Shown here: piece after piece, positions 55,599 through 64,000 of the stretch
Layout: the number at the start of each line of letters is the position of its first letter
Numbering within the stretch: position 1 is the first letter of the stretch
Assembly: GCF_040712315.1 (NCBI RefSeq)
Contig: NC_134014.1
Location: 9,952,244-10,016,243, forward strand
DNA length: 64,000 bases
Reading direction: 5' to 3'
From: Castanea sativa
Taxonomy: Eukaryota; Streptophyta; Magnoliopsida; Fagales; Fagaceae
Program-made: the position numbers and the translations under genes
Notes under the pieces: generated by a model
What the model saw: the letters and a program-made list of their open reading frames with translations, nothing else
What the model was told of the DNA's origin: nothing
Databases searched by the model: none

Positions 55599-56945
55599 AT
55601 GAGGACAAAGCTCGTCCAATTCCTCAGAGAGAACCTAGATGTCTTCGCATGGAGTCACAAGGACATGCCCGGTATATCCCCAAGAGTCATCCAGCATAAA
55701 CTGAATGTGGATCTCGAGAAAAAACCTGTCCAACAAAGACGACGAGTTTTCGCCCTCGAACGAAACCAGGCAATCACAGACGAGGTTAACAAACTGTTGG
55801 TAGCAGGCTTTATTTAGAAGGTTTACTATCCTGATTGGCTTGCCAACGTCGTATTGGTGAAGAAAGCAAATGGGAAGTGGAGAATGTGTGTGGATTTCAC
55901 AGACCTGAAAAAAACTTGCCCAAAAGACAGTTTCCCACCGCCAAGGATAAACCAGCTAGTGGACTCTATAGCCAGGCATAAGTTATTGACGTTCATGGAT
56001 GCTTTCTCAGAGTACAACCAGATAAAAATGGCTAAAGAAGATCAAGAAAATACTGCTTTTGTCACAAGTCAAGGGCTTTATTGCTATAAGGAGATGCCTT
56101 TTGGGCTAAAGAACGCGGGAGCAACCTATCAGAGGTTAATGAACAAGATGTTCAGTAAGCAGACTGGCAGGAACATGGAGGTGTATGTGGATGACATGCT
56201 TGTCAAAAGTAAGGAAGAACTGGCACATCTTGACGACCTGAAGGAGACATTTGCCACCCTCAGAGAATACCAGATGAAGTTAAACCCCAGCAAGTGCGTC
56301 TTCGGTGTAGTCGTAGGGAAGTTCTTGGGATTCATGGTGTCTCAAAGAAGAATAGAAGCAAACTCGGAGAAAGTACAGGCTATACTCAACATGACATCAC
56401 CCAAGACCATCAAGGAAGTCCAAAAGCTCACAGGAAGGATTGCGGCACTCAATAGATTCGTCTCAAAAGCAATGGACAAATGCTTACCCTTCTTCAAGAC
56501 GTTGAAGCAGGCTTTCATTAGGACGGACAAGTGCGGGGCAGCGTTTCAAGAACTAAAACGTTACCTGAGAAATCCATCCCTTTTGAGTCCATCCAAGGAA
56601 GGGGAAGATTTATATTTATATCTGGCAATATCAGCCACGGCCGTGACCGTGGCCCTGATTCAAGAAAAGGGCAAGATGCAACTCCCAGTTTACTATGTCA
56701 GTCAAGCTTTCCAAGGTGCAGAGGCCAAATACCCGAGGATCTAGAAGATTGCATTCGCATTGATAGTAGCCTCGCACAAATTGCGACTGTACTTTCAAGC
56801 GAACCCCATCCTGGTAATGACAGACCAATCCATCAAGAAGTCCATGAACAAGCCCGAAGCAGCAGGGAGAATGATCTAGTGGGCAATTGAACTTAGTCAG
56901 TTCGACATTAGATACCAGCCCAAGATAGCCATTAAAGCACAAGCT
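55599..56945 (+). pseudogene. Ty3/gypsy reverse transcriptase and first RNase H
   Basis: RMCVDFTDLKKTCPKDSFP, MPFGLKNAGATYQ and VYVDDMLVKS (YVDD at 56184-56195) are the RT motifs; FLGFMVSQRRIEANSEKV follows in the thumb/connection. From about 56530 the connection-RNase H region is worn (LYLAISATAVTVALIQ). In-frame TAGs lie at 55815, 56742 and 56877. The motif style (DSFPPPRINQLVDS, FSEYNQIKM) fits the Tat lineage. Confidence 0.88.
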
Positions 56946-57432
56946 TTGGCATACTTCATTGCCAAATTCACTCTCCTAAACGAGGACAACCTCACTGAAG
57001 AAGCAGAACGGTGGACAGTATATACCGACGGTTCGTCAGCCCAGAAGAAGGGGGGAGTAGGGATTGTCATAAGCATCCCTGACGGAGAAGTACTCAAGTA
57101 TGGAGTTCAACTGAAATTCTCGGCCACCAATAACGAGGCCGAATACGAAGGAATACTGACGAGATTAAGGCTTGGAAAAGCACTCGGAGCTAAAAACCTA
57201 TTAGTCCAGAGTGATTTTAAAACTGGTGGTTAGGCGGATCAAGGAAGAATATGAAGCAAAGGAGAAAAGAATGCAGAAATACCTCAAGATGACGAAGCAT
57301 TTGATTCAGGAATTTGATAAAGTTGAGTTTGCACAAATTCCGAGAAGCCAGAACATCCTAGCGGACGAAGTCGAAAAGATGGCATCGTCGGAAGAAGGAG
57401 CAGCAAATGCAGAATTGATGCTGGAAATCTAG
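56946..57432 (+). pseudogene. Second (archaeal-type) RNase H domain
   Basis: WTVYTDGSSAQKKGGVGIVI, ATNNEAEYEGIL and LLVQSDFK show the Asp, Glu and Asp of a second RNase H, a hallmark of Tat-lineage elements. A one-base insertion near 57220 shifts the frame from LVQSDFK to LVVRRIKEEYEAKEKRM. A TAG ends it at 57430. Confidence 0.85.
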
Positions 57433-58734
57433 AAACACCCCAGCATTAAGGAGATCCCTACATTTGCAATCCAGAGCACAAGTAGCTGGATGACACCAAT
57501 CATATCCTTCCTTCAGGATGGGCACCTCCCTCAAGACATCGAAAAGGCTAGGAAGTTCAGGAAGAGAGCAGCCAGATTCACGATCCTGAATGACGCTTTG
57601 TACAAAAGAGGTTTTTCCATGCCATACTTGAAATGCGTGGATGAAGAAGAAGCCAAATATATTTTGAAGGAGATCCATGAAGGAAGTTATGGAGACCACG
57701 CAGGCCCCAGATTACTGGTAAGTAAAGTTATTAGAACAGGTTATTTCTAGCCTACAATGCAGGAAGATGCAAAGGATTTGGTCAAGAAGTGCAACAAGTG
57801 GCAAAGATTCGGTAATGTTCAACGCCTTCCAACAGAGAGATTGACGACAATATCTTCCCCCTGGCCTTTTGCACGATGGGGGATCGACATCATCGGCCCA
57901 TTACCCTAAGGTAAAGGACAGGTAAAATTTCTACTAGTCGCCATTGATTATTTCACAAAGTGGGTCGAAGAAAAAGCACTAGCAACCATCACTTAGGCTA
58001 GAATCTAGAACTTCGTTTGGAAGAACATTATTTGCAGGTTCGGGATTTCACGAACAATCATATCAGATAATGGGCAGCAGTTCGATAGTTAGAGCTTTAG
58101 AGACTTTTGTTTAGGCTTGGGGATCAAGAACCAGTTCTCATCCTCGGGACATCCACAGGCAAATGGACAGACAAAGGTGACGAATAGGACACTGCTCAGG
58201 ATTATCAAGGCCAAGTTAGATGATGCGAAGGGCACCTGGCCTCAAGAGTTGCCCAATGTATTGTGGGCTTACAGGACTACAGCAAGAACTACAACGAGAA
58301 CCCCAATAGGAGAGACCCCTTTTAGACTCACCTATGGCACTGAGGTAGTAATCCTGGTTGAGGTGGGAATAACCAGCATGAGACGAGAAATGTTCCCCGA
58401 GGAGAGTAATGACGACCAGTTGCGAGTCAACCTGGATTGTCTAGATGAAGTCAGAGAGAAAGCCTCTGAGAAGATGATGAAGTACCAGCAGAAGATGGCC
58501 GAATACTATAACAAAAGAGTGAAGCTCAAACGATTTGACATAGGAGACCTTGTCTTACGTAAGTTCACACCAGCAACCGGAGACTCTACCTAAGGAAAGC
58601 TCGGCCCCATATGGGAAGGTCCCTACCGGGTCGTCCATTATTCCAGGCAAAGCAGCTACCACCTAGAGACCCTAGACGGACAAAGACTCCCACGAACATG
58701 GAATGTTGAGCACTTGAAGAAATACCACCAATAG
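57433..58734 (+). pseudogene. Ty3/gypsy integrase, degenerate
   Basis: The zinc-binding part reads HEGSYGDHAG..KKCNKWQRFG, so the second Cys of the HHCC motif is Trp. In the core, WGIDIIGPLP and IISDNGQQFD keep the two Asp residues, but the position of the catalytic Glu reads QTKVTNRTLL (AAG at 58174-58176). The C-terminal GPYRVV and NVEHLKKYH parts are present. In-frame stops are at 57748, 57907, 57994, 58006, 58090 and 58591. It cannot be active as read. Confidence 0.88.
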
Positions 58735-58833
58735 ATGTAATAGACGATTGTACTTATTCTTGAAAGCAATAAAAAGAATTATTCGGCCAACTGTTTTAAT
58801 AAGTGCAGGTTTTATAATGCCCAAAAATGGCAA

Positions 58834-59135
58834 AGTAACAAGATTTCGCCTAGACGGATGTATGTTACTGACAAAGCCAAAAGAGTGATAAGATCCCTAA
58901 AAGGGTGTAAGTCACAACGAAATTCAAAAATGGCTAAGTAACAAGATTCCGCCTAAACGGATGTAAGTTACTGACGAAGATAAAAGAGTGACAAGAGCCC
59001 AAAAAGGGTGTAAGTCACGACAAAACTCCAAAGACAACTGAGTAACAAAATTCCGCCTAGACGGATGTAAGTTACTGACGAAGCAAGAAGGTCATCAAGA
59101 TCCCTAAGAGGATGCAAGCTACTGATAAAACAAAA
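58834..59135 (+). repeat. Three tandem copies of about 104 bp with stem-loop potential
   Basis: Each unit holds AGTAACAA(G/A)ATT(C/T)CGCCTA, then ACGGATGTAAGTTACTGAC, and the first two also GTGA(T/C)AAGA..GGGTGTAAGTCAC. Units start near 58834, 58938 and 59041. They lie between the integrase stop and the minus-strand extra ORF. Confidence 0.82.
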
Positions 59136-59503
59136 AGACAAGAGCCCTGCAATAAATATGTTCAAGGAAAAGCGTCTATTGAAAAAGGCTCAGGCTGAAT
59201 CTGAGCTCTTAGCCAGTTTTCACCAAAACCCTTAGGAAGATATCAGTCGTTGGAAATCAACTAAGGGAAGAGTCACAATTAAAAAATTCTTTGCTAAAGC
59301 ATTGACGCAGAAAGGAAACTACAGCAACATAAATCACAAGCAAGTAAGTGTGCAATTGTCAATTTAATTTAAGCCTAAAAACTGTGGGCAGATATCGTTA
59401 CTTTTTCCCAAACCAAAGGCCCATAAACACTGAGTCAAAATAGGCCCAAAACATAATGGGCATCCAAAAAAAAAAAAGGAATTTTTTTTGGTAAGTGATA
59501 AGC
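59136..59503. other. Spacer between repeats and extra ORF
   Basis: No coding frame. It probably includes the 3' untranslated part of the minus-strand ORF (plus-strand A-run near 59468). Confidence 0.4.
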
Positions 59504-61420
59504 TCAGGAACTAGCAGCGGCGTCATCTCCAGTGGGGGCATTCTCATGAACATCACCTTCGGGAGCTGAGGACTGAGCAGCTTCGTCAATCGCCATCTCT
59601 TTATCCACCTCTTCTAAATCTAAGTTCTCCAGATCCACTCTGGTGGGATGCTTGACAAGGTACCTCCTCAGAAGCTCAAAACCCTTGAAGTACCAACTGA
59701 AGAGGACGGTATTGAACTCGTCCGTTTGTTGGAAAGCCTCGATGGCATCAGCAGCAATGGTTTTGATTCTCTCCTTGGCACCCAGAAGTTGTTCGTCCTT
59801 CTCCAAAGTCAGCTGGTGCTCAGCTCTAAGGTCGTCATTCAAAGTCTCGACTTGTTCCTTCAGGGTGGTGGCCTCGCCCATAGACTTGACGAGCTTCTTC
59901 TTCAACGTAGAATTCTCCAACTCTAGAGCTTCCATCCTAGATACTAGAGACGCCGCTTTAGCCTCCTAAGTGAGGTACTCAGTAGTGATATGAAGGCTTT
60001 CCCCCAACACCTGAAAAGAAAATTGAAACTGTCAATAAAAAGAAGAAGAAGAAAGGACTAAAAGTTGCACGAGCTCTTCACCTAAACAAGCTTGTGGACA
60101 TGGCGAGTCGTAACTTCATTGAAGGACACACCGAAAAAGACCTTCAAGTCCTCAGTAGTGATGATTCCATGCGCCTTTTCCACCGCCAGTTTCTCGTCAT
60201 CCCAAATAGTGGACGAACGGGAATCAGCCTTCTCCTTCTCTCTATCAGACAAACGCGGCTTCTTTGAAACGGGAGTGGGAATCTCTTCAATCGAAGTTGC
60301 AGGAGAAGTCGTCCTCGTCGTCTCAGTACCAAAGACGATGGGAGTGACGGAGGGACTCTTCCCGATGTTGGACAATGGCTCATCCTTCTTTGCCCTCATC
60401 CGTGCATACATATCCTTGTTGAACTTGGTCATCATCCCTACGAAGAGGAAAACACTTGTTAAAAAAAAAAGGGGTACACGCAAGAAAAAATGAATACTGA
60501 CGAACCAGACACTTACTCTTTTTTCCTTCAATTTTAAGATTGCGCAAGACAAAGGCAGAAGGCTCTGGGCCAAGACAGTGGAAGGAGAGAGTCCTTGGGT
60601 CCATCAGATTGTCCTAATCCTCAATCATCTTTACGTATTCAATTGCCTTTTCTCTTTATACCTGCTCTTAAGCTTAGGATGTTTCTTAACTGCACAAGAC
60701 AATGAACGAAGGAGTTAAAGAGGGTAGAAGTAAACACCACAAAACTTAAACAATAAGAGGAAATAATGACGCACCTAAGGTTGGGGTTCCCCACCGACGA
60801 AATAACCTTGGGAGTTCACCCCAAACCCCTCCGGAGGAAGTCTCAAAGTCGTCCTCGGACACAAAAAAAAACCTGGACTTCCAATACCTGAAAGACGAAG
60901 GTAGACTTCGGACTATCCTGGTCCTCCTTTCCTAAGGAACCAATTCATAGTACCCATATTCCTTGGACTCTTTCAAGCGATACAAATAGGCGAGCTCGTC
61001 TACTTTAAGCATGCCTCCATCCGTAGCGGCCAGCCATATCCCCATACAACTGACCACTATCCTCCAGGAGTTAGGCATGAGTTGCCCAGGAGCAATACCG
61101 AAACGGTCTAACAGCTCCATAAAGAATGGGTGGACAGGAAACCTCAACCCACAAACAAAAGTAGATTCATAAAAACAAACCTCCCCAAGGAAGAAGTGAC
61201 ACGCTCGATCTTCCTCATTGGGCAGACGAACCCTAACTCGCTCTGGGAATTGGAACCTATCCTTTAACCTACCCAACGTGTCAGCATCCAGCCCACACAC
61301 CTCCTTGAGGGTGTCGAAAGCCCTAACTTCTTAAAGAGTAGAGACAGTTGTATCTCCCTCCACTGGGTTGTTGCTAGACGATAACCCAGTCTCGAGTTCA
61401 CTAGACCTAACCTCAGACAT
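59504..61420 (-). pseudogene. Retrotransposon extra ORF with plant 'gypsy-type transposase' domain, spliced
   Basis: Minus-strand gene starting at MSEVRSSELETG (61420). Exon 1 holds GRLKDRFQFPERVRVRLP, FVCGLRFPVHPFFMELLDRF and NSWRIVVSCMGIWLA, which I recognise as the plant Transposase_28/PMD-like domain. Later exons give KRMMTKFNKDMYARMRAKKD (joined at a GTAAGT..TCGTAG intron, about 60438-60531), a basic SKKPRLSDREKEKADS stretch, and a coiled coil (MEALELENSTLKKKLVKSM) with an acidic tail ending GDDAAASS. An intron with GTGAAG..TTTTCAG lies near 60012-60078. Stops at Gln-like positions (for example TAA near 61333, TAG near 60938 and 59968) make it a pseudogene. Such antisense extra ORFs are reported from Tat-lineage elements; the function is unknown. 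Confidence 0.72.
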
Positions 61421-61755
61421 CCTCACCTGCTCCCTCACCAAATTCTCAAACCAATCGATTGACTGACGAAGCAAAGGCAATAAATCAGCCAAGGCCACAC
61501 TCAGACTATTACCCTCAAAAACAAAATTCTCAAGGTAAGGAAAATCCCCTAAAGACCCCCCTAAACACGCAAAAAGAAAAGAAATTGAGGGGCAAGCTAT
61601 CCAAACCTCAGAGCCACTAACCATGGAAAAACCAAAGAAACCAAGGAAAAAGATAAATCCTAAAAACCCAAAATCCCAGAAACAAACACAAAAGAAGAGG
61701 GAGAGTAAATCAGAAATTCACCATAGTGTGTGACTGTAAAGGAGAATTGGCTATG
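61421..61755. other. Junction between extra ORF and second gypsy element
   Basis: On the minus strand, gypsy protease-downstream coding (AMCEDLQKFLIAN) gives way to SPLQSHTMVNF and a stop, then T-rich leader-like DNA before the extra ORF. A frame at 61331-61624 extends the ORF upstream (MVSGSEVW...), but I regard 61420 as the likelier start because MSEVRSSEL is the usual beginning of this protein type. Confidence 0.5.
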
Positions 61756-62490
61756 AGAAACTTCTGCAAGTCTTCACACATGGCTTCCTCCGCTGTCACT
61801 GCTTCGGGCGCATCCAAGGTCGTTAATTGCTATAAGTCCTCCATAGCCGAGGCCAAGGACTCTAATTTGGCTTGTTGCAGTACTGCAGCCGATATGCACT
61901 GCCTTGCCACTGCTTGGCTGCCAAGAATTTCTTCGGTGAATTCCCCCGAAGGAAATTTTACTTTAACATGCAAAGTTGAGGAGACAACACCCAAAGCGTG
62001 TAACCAAGGCCTGGCAAGGATAGCCGTGTATGGGGAGTACGCGTCAACCACAATAAAATCCACCTCAATGGTTTCCGAGCCAGACTGTACGGGCAATCGA
62101 ATTTGCCCCTTCGGTATGATGGCCTTCCCTTCGAAGCTTATCAGTAGGGAGTCATAGGGAGTGAGATCCTCCAATTTTAACCTTAGCCCCTTAAACAAGT
62201 TGGGATACATAATGTCTGCGCCGCTGCCTTGATCGATCATCACTCTTTTGACATCATAATTCCCTATCCTCAAAGTGACCACCAGGGCATCATCATGGGG
62301 TTGGATGGTCCCAACCTTGTCCTCCTCCGAGAATCCCAGGACAAGCACCTTCACTTTAATCCTTTTCAGCTTCGAGCCTGACTCCTCGGCCTGGGAATGT
62401 GAAACTGCCATCACCCTGGTAGGACAGGAACCAGTCCTGCCAAGTGAGGCGAAGATAACGTTAATCGTACCCAAGGGCGGCCGAGATGAG
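61756..62490 (-). pseudogene. Second Ty3/gypsy element: aspartic protease region
   Basis: Minus-strand frame with MAVSHSQAEE, VVTLRIGNYDVKRVMIDQGS (D-Q-G-S at the active site) and YTAILARPWLHALG, the protease end motif. A one-base shift near 62490 separates it from gag. A TAG at 61829-61831 interrupts it. No RT, RNase H or integrase follows. Confidence 0.83.
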
Positions 62491-63841
62491 TTGTTTTCTG
62501 ATTATTCGAGCCGGACTGACTGCCCTGCCCGTTAGGTTGGTACAGATGCTGCTTCAACTTCCCTTCGCCAACAAGCTGTTCCAGATGGTTCCAGAGGGTC
62601 CGACAGTTCTCAGTAGTATAACCCACATCCTGATGGTATTGGCAAAAAAGATTCTGATTCCGCTTTGTAGGGTCCCCCGCCATCTTACTAGGCCATCTAA
62701 AGTAGGGTTCCTTACGGACTTTCTCCAGTAGTTGGTGCACTGGTTCTCGAAATACAGTATTAACTGCTTGAGGAGTGGCTGAGTCAAACTGCCCAGAGTA
62801 ATCTCTCCTTGGCTTATTGTTGTGATACCTGTCCGACCTGAAATCCCTTTTCTCCTGCGGGATAACCTTCACCTTACCCTTACCCTGCTGTTGATCTTCC
62901 TCAACCCTCTTGTATTCGTCAATACGGTCCACGAGGCGACGTACACTCCCTACGGATTTTTTGGTCAAGGATTTCCTCAAGTCATGGTCAGTGGGAAGGC
63001 CGACTTTGAAAGTACTAATTGCCACATCGTCGAAATCTCCATCTATCTCGTTGAACATCTCCCAATACCTGTCGAAATATGCTTTCAATGTCTCACCCTC
63101 CCTTATGGCCATAGATAATAGCGAGTCCAACGGGCGAGGAACTCGGCTGAAAGTAATGAACCGAGACGCGAATGCCCTAGTAAGTTCCCTGAATGAGCTG
63201 ACAGACCCTGACTTTAACCCGTTGAACCATCTCATAGCAACAGGTCCCAAGCTAGAGGGGAAGACTTTGCATATCAAGGTCTCATTGTGAGAATGCACCG
63301 CCATCCTCTGATTAAAGTGGTTGACATGTTCCACCGGGTCTGTCCGGCCATTATAAATGGTGAAAGTGGGCTGGGTGAACCGCCTAGGGAGCCTTCCATT
63401 CTCAATCTTGCATGAGAATGGCGACTTAGAGAGTTAGTGCAACGCTCGGCTTATAACGTCGTTCCCCAAGCCCCTAGAGGGGAGCTTTTTACGCCTGAGA
63501 TCTGGTAGGTCATCCTCTTCGCAAGAAGAGGTTCTGTTGGGGGACGTCCAAGACCTTGAACTGTAACTGCTTCCCCGAGATTCCTCTGAAGAAGGATTGG
63601 ATGGAGGTGAAGCCCGCCTTCGTCTGACACGGCGCAGCTTCTTCTTAAGGTGGTTAATCTCCCTCTACATGTCCTTGGCATCATCCTCGTGGGGGGCGCT
63701 GCCTCCACCGTGCGTATGACTCGCGCTAGAATATATAGTATGAACGCTTCCCTCTCGATCCCTTCGGCGCTCAAGACGCTCAAAAAGATCTTCGGGCTGC
63801 GATCCTTGAGATTCCGCATGATGTAAACCCAAGTCTACCAT
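62411..63841 (-). pseudogene. Second Ty3/gypsy element: gag
   Basis: Starts MVDLGLHHAESQGSQPEDL at 63841, about 45 bp inside the LTR. There is an Arg-rich stretch (KKKLRRVRRRR), then the gag core (GRTDPVEHVNHFNQRM, AMRWFNGLKSGSVSSFREL), a basic linker and a CQYHQDVGYTTENC knuckle-like motif. In-frame stops occur near 63668 (TAG) and 63436 (TAA), both at Gln-like places. The family is the same as the solo LTR at 45618. Confidence 0.85.
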
Positions 63842-63888
63842 GATGTTCCAATTCCTTCAATGCTAGACTTCCCACAGACGGCACTAAT

Positions 63889-64000
63889 TGTAAGTGCACA
63901 ATTGTACCTGGACCCAAGAACAAACGTTGGGCTCAGGCCCAATGAGCCTTATACAATAAAGTTTGTAGAGTATGTGTTTGAAGTCTAGGTTCGGGATGTT
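63889..64000 (-). mobile_element. 5' LTR of the second Ty3/gypsy element, cut by the window end
   Basis: Begins TGTAAGTGCACAATTGTACC next to the reverse primer-site text (GTGCCGTCTGTGGGAAG in reverse at 63868-63884) and matches the first 110 bp of the solo LTR at 45618. The rest lies outside the window. Confidence 0.85.

Noticed and set aside
58834..59135. CRISPR-like array
   Set aside because: Plant nuclear context; the units are whole tandem duplications inside a retroelement, with no constant repeat and variable spacer.
60092..60493. 133-residue plus-strand ORF
   Set aside because: Antisense to the spliced extra ORF, whose minus-strand frame has the recognisable domain order and splice sites.
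62910..63290. 126-residue plus-strand ORF
   Set aside because: Antisense shadow of the minus-strand gag.

Overview
This window is plant nuclear DNA, most likely from a woody eudicot. It has introns with GT/AG borders, a plant LRR receptor-kinase family, a condensin II subunit gene, and nearly every plant transposon class (hAT, Mutator, PIF/Harbinger-like MITEs, Helitrons, tRNA-derived SINEs, LINEs, a TRIM, Tat-like Ty3/gypsy elements). The overall look recalls Fagaceae (oak/chestnut), but that is an impression and no alignment was run.

Layout. 1-4090: a 305-bp tandem repeat, then a duplicated segment ending in a copy of the 3' end of the CAP-D3 gene, broken by two hAT-type insertions with 8-bp target duplications. 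4319-8316: RLK1, an intact MIK2-like LRR receptor kinase with one intron. 8691-11342: a hAT element carrying a nested SINE and a nested Mutator-like element. 11805-13222: CAP-D3 fragments, a TRIM and the second copy of the duplicated segment. 13223-19195: AT-rich DNA with a SINE, MITEs and a larger terminal-inverted-repeat element. 19559-25759: the CAP-D3 gene, nine exons, about 1354 codons, open except for one in-frame TAG. 26061-28384: a Mutator-like element with a 9-bp target duplication that holds gene-like sequence (Pack-MULE-like). 30058-34375: a decayed RLK2 pseudogene split by a solo LTR and a hAT element. 34563-38650: a Helitron with a nested hAT, a SINE split by a LINE, a second LINE fragment and a MITE. 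39828-46367: paired MITEs, an orphan RLK upstream region, SINEs, a second Helitron relative and a solo LTR. 48225-52787: RLK3, a second intact MIK2-like receptor kinase. 52964-64000: a degenerate Tat-like Ty3/gypsy element on the plus strand, an intron-containing extra ORF on the minus strand, and the gag-protease end of another Ty3/gypsy element on the minus strand running off the window.

How it fits together. The cellular content is one housekeeping gene (CAP-D3, chromosome condensation) beside a local cluster of receptor kinases related to Arabidopsis MIK2. Pieces of both occur repeatedly, so the locus grew by local segmental duplication that included CAP-D3 3' ends and RLK genes, followed by heavy transposon insertion. 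The two intact RLKs share an almost identical patch of about 185 bp near the 5' end, which suggests recent sequence exchange. No CRISPR, operon or prokaryotic feature is present. All homology statements come from reading the sequence and from knowledge of the families; exon borders were placed by hand from GT/AG sites and reading frame.
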